Assembly (NCBI GenBank): GCA_002840985.1
Contig: PHDM01000026.1
Coordinates: 1-32,870 of the forward strand
Source of the DNA: Bacteroidetes bacterium HGW-Bacteroidetes-17
Lineage (GTDB): Bacteria > Bacteroidota > Bacteroidia > Bacteroidales > GCA-2711565
Reading direction: 5' to 3'
Length of the DNA stretch: 32,870 nt
Shown here: in pieces, positions 6,851 through 15,434 of the stretch
Numbering within the stretch: the stretch's first letter is position 1
How the letters are laid out: every line of letters begins with the position of its first letter
Notes under the pieces: model-generated
Databases searched by the model: none
What the model saw: the letters and a program-made list of their open reading frames with translations, nothing else
Told to the model about the DNA's origin: nothing
Position numbers and translations under genes: made by a program

Positions 6851-8923
6851 TTATTTATTTTCTTTCTTTTCCGCTAATTTTTTAAGAACTTCTTCCTGCG
6901 TAGCGGCCGGAATTGGCATGTATTGAAAAAATTCCATCGAATAATTTGCCCTGCCGCTTGAAATATTCCGTAATGTATTTGCATAGCCAAACATCTCCAT
7001 CAAAGGAACAAGGCCATTCAGTTTTTGTGAACCTGCACGGTGTCTTCTCATCGATTCAATTTTACCTCGCCTTTTGTTCAAATCTCCGACAACATTTCCG
7101 ATATAATCATCCGGGGTATTGACCTCAATTTTCATAACAGGTTCAAGCAATATAGGATTAGCTTTCATAAATCCGTTTTTGAAACAGATAGAAGAACAAA
7201 TCTGGAATGCCATATCTGAGGAGTCGACCGCATGGAAACTACCATCGACCAATACCACTTTAACATCAACAACTGGGAACCCGGCTAAAATACCTTTTTC
7301 CATCGTTTTTACAACACCTTTATTAACAGATGGAATAAATTCGTTAGGGATAACACCACCTTTAATCTTACTTGTGAATTCATATCCCCCGCCACTGTTT
7401 GGCTCAAGTCGCATAATGGTATGAGCGAACTGTCCTTTACCCCCTGATTGTTTACTGTGTTTGTAATTACTTTCAACCTCATTCGTGATTGTTTCCCTGA
7501 AAGAAACAGCTGGTTCTCCAACAACTACTTCAACTCCAAATTCATGTTTAATTCTATCCATGATTATTTCGAGGTGGAGTTCACCCATTCCCGCAACGAT
7601 GGTTTCTTCGGTTTCGTCATCATAACGAACATTAAATGAAGGATCCTCATTGGCGAGCTTTGCCAGTGCCTCGCCTAATTTGCTTTGGTCTCTGCGTTTA
7701 TCAGGGCTAACTTTTAATTCAACAACAGTAGGTGGAATATGTATGTTTTCAAGGAAAAGCTTATGCGCAGGATCGCAGAGTGTATCTCCCGTTTTGGTGA
7801 GCTTCATCCCGACAAGGGCAACAATGTCGCCGGGTCCTGCCTCATGAATTTCTTCTCTGTCTTTAGCCCTTATCCTGAAAATTCTACCGGCACGTTCCGT
7901 TTTGCCTTTCGTTGAATTAAACAACAGCATCCCATTGGTTAGTTTACCGGAAAAAATTCGGATAAATGTTTGTTGACCAACATAAGGATCATTAATCAAT
8001 TTAAAAGCCAACGCTGAAAATGGATCTTTAGCGGTGGGACATCTGGATTGTGTTTTTTCAGGATCATCAACATCGGTTCCAATTGTAGCTCCAACATCAA
8101 TAGGGGAGGGTAAGTAGTCGAGCACTGCATCAAGCAATAATTGAACACCCTTGTTTTTGTAAGCTGCACCGGTAAATACAGGAGTAATTAAAAGTTTCAA
8201 CGTTGCATCACGTCCGGCAGCTTTAAGTAAATCGGCTGGAACTTCTTTCTCTTCAAGAAATAATTCCATAATTTCATCATTAAAGTCCGAAATTTTTTCT
8301 ACAAGAAATGATCTGGCTACTCTGGCTTTTTCAACATATTCAGCAGGAATATCAATCTCAACACGCTCTGCATCAGTAAAAGTATAGGCTTTCATCATCA
8401 CCAGGTCAATTACCCCAATAAAATGTTCTTCAGCGCCCATTGGTATTTGAAAAGGAACTGCATTTGCATCAAGGTATTTGTTCATTTGATCTACTACTTC
8501 GCTAAATTCAGCTCCTGTACGGTCCATTTTGTTAATAAAAGCAATTCTTGGAACGCGGTACCTGTCGGCTTGATTCCAAACTGTTTCACTTTGAGGTTCA
8601 ACACCACCAACTGCGCAAAATAAAGCAACCATACCATCAATTACCCTAAGTGAACGTTCAACTTCAATGGTGAAATCTACGTGACCCGGAGTATCGATGA
8701 TATTAATTTGTGAGTCTTTCCAGTTGGCTGTAATAGCAGCAGATGCAATGGTAATTCCTCTTTCCTGTTCCTGTTTCATGAAGTCCATGGTAGCCTGACC
8801 ATCATGTACTTCACCCATTTTTCGGCTTACCCCGGTGAAAAATAGAATTCGTTCAGTTACCGTTGTTTTGCCTGCATCAATATGAGCTGCAATTCCAATA
8901 TTTCTTAATCTGTTTAATGACAT
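6851..8923 (-). CDS. fusA: Elongation factor G (stand-alone gene, possible paralogue)
   Basis: Translation GTPase that drives tRNA-mRNA translocation on the ribosome and helps recycle ribosomes. Its 690 aa are normal length. G-domain motifs are intact: AHIDAGKT (13-20), RGIT (55-58), DTPGH (77-81, with the catalytic His81) and NKMD (131-134). Domains II-V follow, with domain IV marked by SGGKGQFAH and the [10 protein letters not shown] loop region. The gene is not flanked by rpsL, rpsG, tuf or rpsJ. It sits alone between an inverted-repeat element and its own promoter, so it may be an extra EF-G rather than the str-operon copy. The start codon is conserved and followed by the usual LNRLRNIGI opening. 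It is not a tetracycline ribosomal-protection protein, given the EF-G-type motifs throughout. Confidence 0.92.
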   Translation of the reverse strand: MSLNRLRNIGIAAHIDAGKTTVTERILFFTGVSRKMGEVHDGQATMDFMKQEQERGITIASAAITANWKDSQINIIDTPGHVDFTIEVERSLRVIDGMVALFCAVGGVEPQSETVWNQADRYRVPRIAFINKMDRTGAEFSEVVDQMNKYLDANAVPFQIPMGAEEHFIGVIDLVMMKAYTFTDAERVEIDIPAEYVEKARVARSFLVEKISDFNDEIMELFLEEKEVPADLLKAAGRDATLKLLITPVFTGAAYKNKGVQLLLDAVLDYLPSPIDVGATIGTDVDDPEKTQSRCPTAKDPFSALAFKLINDPYVGQQTFIRIFSGKLTNGMLLFNSTKGKTERAGRIFRIRAKDREEIHEAGPGDIVALVGMKLTKTGDTLCDPAHKLFLENIHIPPTVVELKVSPDKRRDQSKLGEALAKLANEDPSFNVRYDDETEETIVAGMGELHLEIIMDRIKHEFGVEVVVGEPAVSFRETITNEVESNYKHSKQSGGKGQFAHTIMRLEPNSGGGYEFTSKIKGGVIPNEFIPSVNKGVVKTMEKGILAGFPVVDVKVVLVDGSFHAVDSSDMAFQICSSICFKNGFMKANPILLEPVMKIEVNTPDDYIGNVVGDLNKRRGKIESMRRHRAGSQKLNGLVPLMEMFGYANTLRNISSGRANYSMEFFQYMPIPAATQEEVLKKLAEKKENK

Positions 8924-9038
8924 AGCAATGTTTGTTTTTTATAAATCTATAAAATTAATCGATATTAAACCGACTAAAATTGTAAAATATTAATTGAGAG
9001 CTGATTAAAATGTGTGGTCTGTTTTTACAAAATTCGGG

Positions 9039-9046
9039 CAAAGGTA
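9039..9046 (-). promoter_or_regulatory. Candidate -7 promoter box for the EF-G gene
   Basis: Read on the minus strand this is TACCTTTG followed by C, an exact TAnnTTTG match. A TTG (9071-9069 on the minus strand) lies 22 bases upstream as a weak -33 element. The implied leader of about 110 bases is long, but no stable leader structure is obvious in it. Confidence 0.5.
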
Positions 9047-9137
9047 GTGTTTTTTTATATCCAAAAAGCAAGAAAATGTTCTTTCGTAACAAAATATTAA
9101 TATGTAGTTTGTACTGTTTTTTTTAATTTGATAAAAT

Positions 9138-9165
9138 AAAAAAGGCTCCATAAAGAGCCTTTTTT
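9138..9165 (-). terminator. Rho-independent terminator of the Asp-box propeller gene
   Basis: Perfect 11-bp stem (AAAAAAGGCTC at 9138-9148 with GAGCCTTTTTT at 9155-9165) and a 6-base loop, about 20 bases past the stop codon of the minus-strand gene. T-rich sequence follows on the minus strand. Because both flanks are A/T tracts it could also stop plus-strand transcripts. Confidence 0.85.
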
Positions 9166-9186
9166 AATCGATAGGTGTTGAGAGGC

Positions 9187-12100
9187 TTATTTAAAATTTG
9201 TAAAATAATTGATCTTGTTTAGTTCAATGGCTTTTTTATAGGAAACCCAATTATTACTAAAAAAGTGATCAATATCGGTAATGAATTTTTGAATTTCTTT
9301 ATTGGCCTTACCTACCGCAATTTCTTCACGTATTCCCGGTTTGTCAATAAAACTGCCAATGGCCCGGGAAGCCATCCGGATTTGAGAAGTAAATGAATTT
9401 TCATCCCTGAAAATTCCCTGAACTTCTTTTGGAGTTAGCCGCTCCAGTAAAGTTTTTAAACTATCAGCCGTTTCTTTCTGGATTTTCTTTAATTCAGCAT
9501 ACTCGTCACCCTTCAAATCTTTGATAACTGCATCTGTTTGATTGACAATTTTCTGAGCGTCCCTCAGTCGATCGGCAGCCATCGTTGCTTTTAGGATTTC
9601 TTTTTCAAATTTAATACTCATCTCATTTCTTTCTTTCATTCCAGCTATATCATAAGGAATGCGATGATCGAAAATCACGTCAACCATGCTTGAATCGGAT
9701 TGACTATTATAAGTGAGTTTTATTTTGTATTTTCCCGGTAATACTTCACCCCAATAAATTTGATCATCGTCCTTTTCAGGTTTTGCCCGTTCAGGATTTC
9801 TTAATCTTTTTTTATCAAAAATCCAGTATAAACGATTAATTCCATCTTTTGGTTCGACTTCTATGGTGGTTACCAGATTGCTTACATGATCGAATATTTC
9901 AAATTTTGCTTTGTCTTTATTTTCTTTAACCGGTTTGGCGATAAATGAGATCATAGCTCCACCAATTTTATTGTCCCCGTCGTAATCCGAATCGGCCGGA
10001 AAATGCATCCCCGCAGGCTGACTGTTCTGTGCCATTTCTGCTTCAGGAATTGGGAACAGATAAGCACTTTTGTCAAATAGTGCAGGGCCATTCTTTGCAA
10101 TTTCACGCAATGGTTGAATATTATCGATGATGTAAGCAGCCCTACCAAAAGTTCCGATAATCAAATCATTTTCACGTGGATGAATTCTTAAATCGATTGT
10201 TGAAACCGTTGGATAATCATTTGTCCATTTTGTCCAGTTTGCCCCTGCATCAATGCTGAAATATAGTCCGCTTTCGGTACCCAAAAAATAAAGGTTTTCA
10301 ACAACAGGATCCTGAACGAATGATAAAGCATATCCTTTTACCTGGTCTGCTGATACAATTGATTTCCAGTTTTTACCAAGATTTTTGGTGTAAAAAACAT
10401 AAGGTGCCCAATTATCGCGCCTGTAATCGTTTATTACAACAAAGGCTTCTGATTCATTGTATTCAGATGGATTCACTTGCGGAATCCAAGATCCTTCAGG
10501 TACACCTTTAATATTTTTAATCATATTGTTCCAGGTAGTTCCACCATCCGTGGTTAGTTGCAGATTTCCATCGTCTGTACCAACCCAAATAATGTCCTTG
10601 TTTTTTGGACTTGGGCCTATAGCTATAATTGTCGTGTAATTTTCAGCTCCTGTGGCATCATAAGTCAAGCCGCCACTTTCTCCTGATTTTTGTTTTTGAG
10701 GATCATTGGTCGTCAAGTCGGGTGAAATAACGGTCCAGCTATCTCCTCTATCATTGCTTTTATGAAGAAATTGACTTCCAAAATAAAGACCTTTATCGTC
10801 GAAAGGATCAGCTGCGATTCCTGCATTCCAGTTAAAACGAAGCTTTATCCCATCGGGATGAACAGGCTGCACAAATTTGTTAAATCCGGTTTTGGTATCA
10901 TAACGTACCACATTGCCTTGTTGCGACATTGAAAAACCCTGACTGGGATTTGTGCGATCAGGAACCACATCAAAACCATCTCCAAATGATAATTCTTTCC
11001 AGTCGGTATTTTTAATGCCTGAGTTGGTGTAAACCATACTTGGACCGATCCATGATCCGTTATCCTGCATCCCTCCATAAACATTATAGGGTTTTTGCAT
11101 ATCATAATTAATATGATAAAATTGTGCCAAAGGCAGGTTTCCTACAAACCTCCAGGTTAGTCCACGGTCTCTTGAAATGGCCATTCCACCATCATTTCCG
11201 TTTATCAGGTAACTTCCATCAGTTGGATGTGAGAACCATGCATGATGATCGGGATGTACTTTTGCGTAAGGAACTAGATTGGTGAAGGTTTTACCCCCAT
11301 CATCCGAAACATCAACTACCGTATGGATATTATACAAACGATTCTCATTTTCAGGATCGGCATGAATTTCTCCATAATAAAATGGTCGGCCACCAATATT
11401 TTTATCCGCTACTTTAAGGAATTGATTGCCGCCATCATCGCTACGGTAGAGTGCATTCTTTTTTGATTCAACCAGTGCATAAACCACTTTCGGATTATGT
11501 GCCGACATGGCAAGTCCAATCCGGCCCAATTCACCTTTTGGCAAACCATTGCTGTCATCTAAGCGTTTCCAGTTTTCACCTGCATCCAAACTAATATAAA
11601 GTCCTGACCCTTCACCTCCTGATTTGAAAAACCATGGATCACGGGCAAACTCCCACATAGCGGCAAATAATTTTTTAGGATTGGATGGATCCATGATGAA
11701 TTCACCAATTCCGGTTCTGTCGTTCACAAATAAAACTTTCGTCCAGGATTTTCCGCCATCAGTAGATTTGAATACTCCTCTATCCTCGGACTGTCCCCAT
11801 GCAGAACCTTGAGCACCAACATAAACAATGTCGGAATTAGTAGGATCAAGTATGATACGGTGTATATTCCTGGTGTTTTCGAGTCCCATATATTTCCAGG
11901 TTTTACCAGCATCTATGCTCTTGTATACGCCATTGCCACTGCTTTGGCTATTTCTGGGGTTTCCTTCGCCGGTGCCTACCCAAATGATATCAGGAATATT
12001 TTGATCAATTTTGATCGCACCAATAGATGCAAAATCCTGATCCTGAAATAAGGATTCCCATTTTACGCCACCACTGGTTGATTTCCATACCCCGCCTGAA

Positions 12101-12303
12101 GCTGAACCTATATAAATAATGTCAGGCTGATTTTTAATCACATCGATGGCAGTTACCCTGCCGCTCATTCCTGCCGGGCCTATGCTCCGTGGTTTGAGGC
12201 CCTTTAATAAATCAATATCAATACTTTGTGCCTGTAAACTGCTAGCGGCAAAAATTAGTATTACCATCAACCCACAGATTGAATTAAATATGTTTCGTTT
12301 CAT
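9187..12303 (-). CDS. Exported Asp-box (VPS10/BNR-type) beta-propeller protein
   Basis: A 1038-residue exported protein with a signal peptide (1-25, cut near LQA-QS). Residues about 30-720 hold at least ten Asp-box repeats of the form S-x-D-x-G-x-x-W, such as SIDAGKTWK, STDGGKSWTK, SLDAGENWKR, SNDRGDSW and TTDGGTTW. This is the sortilin/VPS10-like or sialidase-like propeller, often annotated 'glycosyl hydrolase, BNR repeat'. The C-terminal third has a beta-rich segment (about 780-870) and a helical, charged region (about 880-1030). No sialidase catalytic set is visible, so enzymatic activity should not be assumed. A binding role, or a role in handling secreted proteins, is equally possible. 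No type IX sorting domain is seen at the C-terminus. It appears monocistronic. Confidence 0.85.
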   Translation of the reverse strand: MKRNIFNSICGLMVILIFAASSLQAQSIDIDLLKGLKPRSIGPAGMSGRVTAIDVIKNQPDIIYIGSASGGVWKSTSGGVKWESLFQDQDFASIGAIKIDQNIPDIIWVGTGEGNPRNSQSSGNGVYKSIDAGKTWKYMGLENTRNIHRIILDPTNSDIVYVGAQGSAWGQSEDRGVFKSTDGGKSWTKVLFVNDRTGIGEFIMDPSNPKKLFAAMWEFARDPWFFKSGGEGSGLYISLDAGENWKRLDDSNGLPKGELGRIGLAMSAHNPKVVYALVESKKNALYRSDDGGNQFLKVADKNIGGRPFYYGEIHADPENENRLYNIHTVVDVSDDGGKTFTNLVPYAKVHPDHHAWFSHPTDGSYLINGNDGGMAISRDRGLTWRFVGNLPLAQFYHINYDMQKPYNVYGGMQDNGSWIGPSMVYTNSGIKNTDWKELSFGDGFDVVPDRTNPSQGFSMSQQGNVVRYDTKTGFNKFVQPVHPDGIKLRFNWNAGIAADPFDDKGLYFGSQFLHKSNDRGDSWTVISPDLTTNDPQKQKSGESGGLTYDATGAENYTTIIAIGPSPKNKDIIWVGTDDGNLQLTTDGGTTWNNMIKNIKGVPEGSWIPQVNPSEYNESEAFVVINDYRRDNWAPYVFYTKNLGKNWKSIVSADQVKGYALSFVQDPVVENLYFLGTESGLYFSIDAGANWTKWTNDYPTVSTIDLRIHPRENDLIIGTFGRAAYIIDNIQPLREIAKNGPALFDKSAYLFPIPEAEMAQNSQPAGMHFPADSDYDGDNKIGGAMISFIAKPVKENKDKAKFEIFDHVSNLVTTIEVEPKDGINRLYWIFDKKRLRNPERAKPEKDDDQIYWGEVLPGKYKIKLTYNSQSDSSMVDVIFDHRIPYDIAGMKERNEMSIKFEKEILKATMAADRLRDAQKIVNQTDAVIKDLKGDEYAELKKIQKETADSLKTLLERLTPKEVQGIFRDENSFTSQIRMASRAIGSFIDKPGIREEIAVGKANKEIQKFITDIDHFFSNNWVSYKKAIELNKINYFTNFK

Positions 12304-12747
12304 TGGTCGTTCTTTTTATTTATATCTCAAAGATGGGAAAAAGAGCTAATTAATCCAATTAAAATCGACGAGTAATGAATTTTGTGTGATTATCCTAAAA
12401 CCTAATATTTCTTTTTCTATTAAATATTAAGCTGAATAAGGATAAGAACCCTTCATTGATGTCGAAGAATATCTGACCTTCGTCTTTGAGTTATATCAGC
12501 CCTTGTGGGTGGGTCAAATAAGCACAACTCTGACACAACAATTAGTTAGCACTTTCTGAATCGCGAATTGTAATTATATTATCATTACAAATATAAATAT
12601 CTTAATAACAGAGACATAATATACCTTTCTCCGATGATAACATACACCGTACAAAAGAATAAATTGATCAACAGAAATTTTGGTCTGCTTTTTGAATAAG
12701 AGGTATCTGATATTCGGTCGATCTCGTTTAATACTTATATTTACACC
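12304..12747. other. Non-coding gap of 444 bases between divergent genes
   Basis: I see no gene here. It must hold the promoters of the propeller gene (minus) and of the N-formylglutamate amidohydrolase gene (plus). Weak candidates are CATCTTTG (minus strand, 12328-12335, one mismatch to TAnnTTTG), TATATTTG (minus strand, 12588-12595, exact but far from the gene) and TATATTTA (plus strand, about 12736-12743, one mismatch). A perfect 7-bp inverted repeat TTGTAAT (12568-12574) / ATTACAA (12584-12590) could be an operator. The stretch at 12460-12540 is less AT-rich and has no recognised origin. Confidence 0.45.
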
Positions 12748-13656
12748 ATGAAAAATCCCTCTTTTCTTATACTGATCCTTTTCTTTGCTTTCACGGTAAA
12801 TCAGGTTATGGGTCAGGCGCCCTATAATCATGTTTTTGGTACAAAGGATTATGTAGAATATGTTGAAGGTAATATGCCTTTTGTGATCTCCATACCTCAT
12901 GATGGCACGCTTAGACCCGAAGATATCCCTGATAGAACTTGTATCGGTTGCTCAAAAAATCAGGATATTTATACCATTGAAATAGGTAAGGCTATCAGAG
13001 AGCATATCTTTAAATTGACAGGTTTCTATCCCTACCTTATTATTAGTCACCTTCACAGGGCGAAGTTGGATCCTAACAGAAGTATCCAGGAAGCTGCAGA
13101 TAAACATGAACTGGCTGAAATAGCATGGACCGAATTTCATCATTTTATTGATAGTGCCATTACCGAAGTTGAACAGAAGTTTGGAAAAGGACTTTATATT
13201 GATCTCCACGGACACAGGCACAAGGTGGATAGAGTTGAGTTAGGTTATCTTGTTTCGGGCGAAGAGTTGCGATTGCCGGATGAGTTCCTGAATGATGAAA
13301 GTTTTCATGAATACAGTAGCCTTAAGAGTTTAATAAGCAACAACAACAAATCCTATTCCTATATAGCGCTTTTAAGAGGACCTGAAAGTTTTGGGGCAAT
13401 GCTTGAGAACAGGGGATATACAACAGTTCCCAGCTTAAATATTCCTTTTCCGAAAGAAGATGAACCTTTTTTTAGCGGAGGTTTTAATACCGAAAAACAC
13501 AGTTCAAGGTCAGGTGGGACTGTTGATGGAATTCAGGTTGAGATAGGCCTGGAGTTAAGAATGGAACCTGTTGGCAGAATCGAATTTGCAAAAACACTAT
13601 CTGAAGTGGTTCTCAAATATCTCAAAACTTATTATTTCGAAAATTTAACTTATTAA
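12748..13656 (+). CDS. Exported N-formylglutamate amidohydrolase-like protein
   Basis: Member of the N-formylglutamate amidohydrolase family (HutG-type zinc hydrolase fold), which frees glutamate from N-formylglutamate at the end of one histidine-degradation route. The metal and substrate motifs are present: ISIPHDG (47-53), SHLHRAKLDPNR (100-111) and DLHGHRHKVDRVELGY (152-167). Residues 1-23 are a signal peptide (cut near MGQ-AP), so this copy acts outside the cytoplasm. That is unexpected for a hut enzyme, and no other hut gene is nearby. Its substrate is probably a different N-acyl amino acid or peptide; that is inference. The 302 aa fit the family. Confidence 0.82.
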   Translation: MKNPSFLILILFFAFTVNQVMGQAPYNHVFGTKDYVEYVEGNMPFVISIPHDGTLRPEDIPDRTCIGCSKNQDIYTIEIGKAIREHIFKLTGFYPYLIISHLHRAKLDPNRSIQEAADKHELAEIAWTEFHHFIDSAITEVEQKFGKGLYIDLHGHRHKVDRVELGYLVSGEELRLPDEFLNDESFHEYSSLKSLISNNNKSYSYIALLRGPESFGAMLENRGYTTVPSLNIPFPKEDEPFFSGGFNTEKHSSRSGGTVDGIQVEIGLELRMEPVGRIEFAKTLSEVVLKYLKTYYFENLTY

Positions 13657-13771
13657 AAACCATCGAATATCGCTCGATGTTTAATGAATAAGCATCTCAA
13701 GCAAACTTAGAAGAAATGCTGACTAAGTAAGCAAAATTAAAAGTATTGAGAATAGGTTAGAGCCGGCTTGC

Positions 13772-14500
13772 TTAAAAACTAATTTTATTTGGTTCAAAAG
13801 TCTTTATTTTTTCAGCCATTAAATAAATTCTTACAGTTTGGAATTCAAAATCATAGATGGGTTGTCTTTCTTGAATTTCAAGAATTCTGAATCCAAATTT
13901 GTCAATCAGGTATTTTAATTTATCCTTGGTATAAGTTTGATAAAAAACGGACATTCCATTTTCTTCAAAGAATCCGCTATAATTTCCAGCATGAACAGCA
14001 ATTGCTAATTTCCCATTTGGTTTTAGAATGCGGTTCAAATCAATGAATAATCCTTCAATTTTTTCATCTGGTATATGAATAATCGAATAAAAAGCATTGA
14101 CAGCATCAAACGTATCACTCTCAAAATTCATGGCGAGCATATCCATTTGAAGAAAATGAATTCCTTTAAAACTAGCTTTTGCAGTTGCAATGCACTTTTC
14201 CGACAAATCAATACTTGTGGTCTGGAATCCTGTATCTCTAAAAAATTGTGCCTGCTGAGCTGATGAAGAACATCCAATATCCAATACTTTGGCATCTTTC
14301 CCAATCAATGTTGAAAACCGTGTCAAGAATTCCTTGTCGTAAGGTTTTACCGACAATTCATCGTGGTACTGATCATGATAATCCTGATGTGCAGCATCAT
14401 AATAATTTACACAGGATTGTTTTGCTTTTTCAAGATCAATCTTCTTCCAACGCTTTGTTTTACTTTTGTCGGGCTTTATGGGCTGACTAAATAGCACCAT
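13772..14500 (-). CDS. Class I SAM-dependent methyltransferase
   Basis: Cytosolic methyltransferase of 242 aa with a Rossmann core. Motif I is VLDIGCSSSA (72-81), the acidic residue closing strand 2 is Asp98 (TTSIDLS), and motif III/post-I lies around DTFDAVNAFYSIIHIPD. The N-terminal 60 residues are charged and contain CVNYYDAAHQDYHDQYHDEL, seen in other small-molecule methyltransferases. The methyl acceptor is unknown. The gene begins 26 bases after the flavodoxin-like gene ends, so the pair is likely one transcript. Confidence 0.8.
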   Translation of the reverse strand: MVLFSQPIKPDKSKTKRWKKIDLEKAKQSCVNYYDAAHQDYHDQYHDELSVKPYDKEFLTRFSTLIGKDAKVLDIGCSSSAQQAQFFRDTGFQTTSIDLSEKCIATAKASFKGIHFLQMDMLAMNFESDTFDAVNAFYSIIHIPDEKIEGLFIDLNRILKPNGKLAIAVHAGNYSGFFEENGMSVFYQTYTKDKLKYLIDKFGFRILEIQERQPIYDFEFQTVRIYLMAEKIKTFEPNKISF

Positions 14501-14526
14501 TTTCTAATCTGATATTAATAAGTTCT

Positions 14527-15162
14527 TTACCTTATAAAATTGGTCACTTCTTTCTTTTCTTTTTTAGGAGCCTCGATTGTGTTTTTTGTGGCTTCTTTCA
14601 TTTTTAACAGCCATGCCATATTTTTTCCCAAAACACGCATAATTTGTTTACCTTCTATATCTTGCTCAACTTCTCCGGCATTTCTACCATGAATGATGTT
14701 CCAATAATTTGAAGTGGCAATAATCATTTCAGCATAGGCGATATAATGATACAAACCATCAAGGGTAGCTGAACCGCCCGATCGTCGTACGGCAACTACT
14801 GCCGCGCCAACCTTATGGCGGAACAGGTTGCCATTTGCACCGCTCACATAAAATAACCGATCCAGAAAACTTTTCATAGTGCCTGCAATACCTGAATAAT
14901 AAACAGGCGAGCCCAGAATGATACCATCAGCTTCTTTAATTTGCTGAATCCATACGTTTAAATCATCCGTCTTTAAACTGCATTTTTCATCTTTATTTAC
15001 AGCACATTTACCACATGCCGTGCAGCCATGAATCATTTTATGGCCGATATGCAGGATTTCAAAATCAATTCCTGCCGATATAAGCTCATCTCCAACCATA
15101 TTCAAGGCATGGAAAGTATTCCCTTCCTTATTTGGACTTCCATTTATTGCAATTACTTTCAT
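14527..15162 (-). CDS. Flavodoxin-fold NAD(P)H-dependent oxidoreductase with a cysteine cluster
   Basis: A 211-residue FMN-binding reductase. The opening KVIAINGSPNKEGNT (2-16) is the FMN-phosphate loop, and GSPVYYSGIAGTMKSFLDR (84-102) is the second flavin-contacting segment. Between them HGCTACGKC and Cys61 give the pattern C47-x2-C50-x2-C53-x7-C61. This resembles the compact cysteine motif that holds a 4Fe-4S cluster in the archaeal iron-sulfur flavoprotein Isf. The start at 15162 is chosen because the family begins at MKVIAINGSP; an in-frame ATG further upstream (15228) would add 22 unrelated residues. The C-terminal 25 residues are lysine-rich. It is probably co-transcribed with the downstream methyltransferase. 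Confidence 0.82.
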   Translation of the reverse strand: MKVIAINGSPNKEGNTFHALNMVGDELISAGIDFEILHIGHKMIHGCTACGKCAVNKDEKCSLKTDDLNVWIQQIKEADGIILGSPVYYSGIAGTMKSFLDRLFYVSGANGNLFRHKVGAAVVAVRRSGGSATLDGLYHYIAYAEMIIATSNYWNIIHGRNAGEVEQDIEGKQIMRVLGKNMAWLLKMKEATKNTIEAPKKEKKEVTNFIR

Positions 15163-15275
15163 TATTTTGAGTTTTATCCGTATTGATTGTAAAATACTAC
15201 TTAACATGAGTTCTATATAAGAAAACATTAAAATACAGACTTCCTATATCATAATCGTTTTAATAAATTAATATA

Positions 15276-15348
15276 TAAGACGTTAGACTTTAGATATTAG
15301 ACAAAAGAAGTTTAATCCATATTTTAACTTCTAATATCTAACGTCTTA
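15276..15348. repeat. Inverted element built of TCTAAnn heptads, copy 1
   Basis: Terminal arms TAAGACGTTAGA (15276-15287) and TCTAACGTCTTA (15337-15348) are perfect 12-bp inverted repeats. Each arm continues in 7-base units: the right arm reads TCTAATA, TCTAACG, TCTTA, and the complement of the left arm reads TCTAATA, TCTAAAG, TCTAACG, TCTTA. A second copy lies at 31870-31977, and similarity runs on for about 30 bases past the right arm in both. It lies in the 272-base gap before the flavodoxin gene and after the amidase gene; no gene is seen in that gap. Confidence 0.75.
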
Positions 15349-15434
15349 ATAGCTCAAAAGGCTAAATTTCAGACATCCTGAACCAGTTTCATAAGAAACG
15401 CTTAGATCGAACTGAGGTTCCATAATAAAAACTT

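Noticed and set aside
7119-7424. Plus-strand 101-codon open frame inside the EF-G gene
   Set aside because: It is antisense to a conserved stretch of EF-G; the frame is open because of the codon use of the real gene.
6851-8923. Tetracycline-resistance ribosomal protection protein
   Set aside because: The G-domain and domain IV motifs are those of EF-G, and the length and overall order fit EF-G; nothing points to a resistance protein.
9187-12303. Sialidase
   Set aside because: Asp-box repeats alone do not make a sialidase; the catalytic arginine triad and Tyr/Glu pair cannot be picked out.
12574-12900. Minus-strand 108-codon open frame overlapping the N-formylglutamate amidohydrolase start
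   Set aside because: Composition is lysine/tyrosine/isoleucine-rich from AT-rich DNA, it overlaps a well-supported gene in antisense, and it shows no recognisable motif.
13661-13679. Hairpin CATCGA / TCGATG as a terminator of the N-formylglutamate amidohydrolase gene
   Set aside because: The stem is only 6 bp and no useful T tract follows; not strong enough to call.
15163-15228. Upstream extension of the flavodoxin-like protein to ATG 15228
   Set aside because: The FMN-binding family begins at MKVIAINGSP; the extra 22 residues precede the first beta strand and have no family support.
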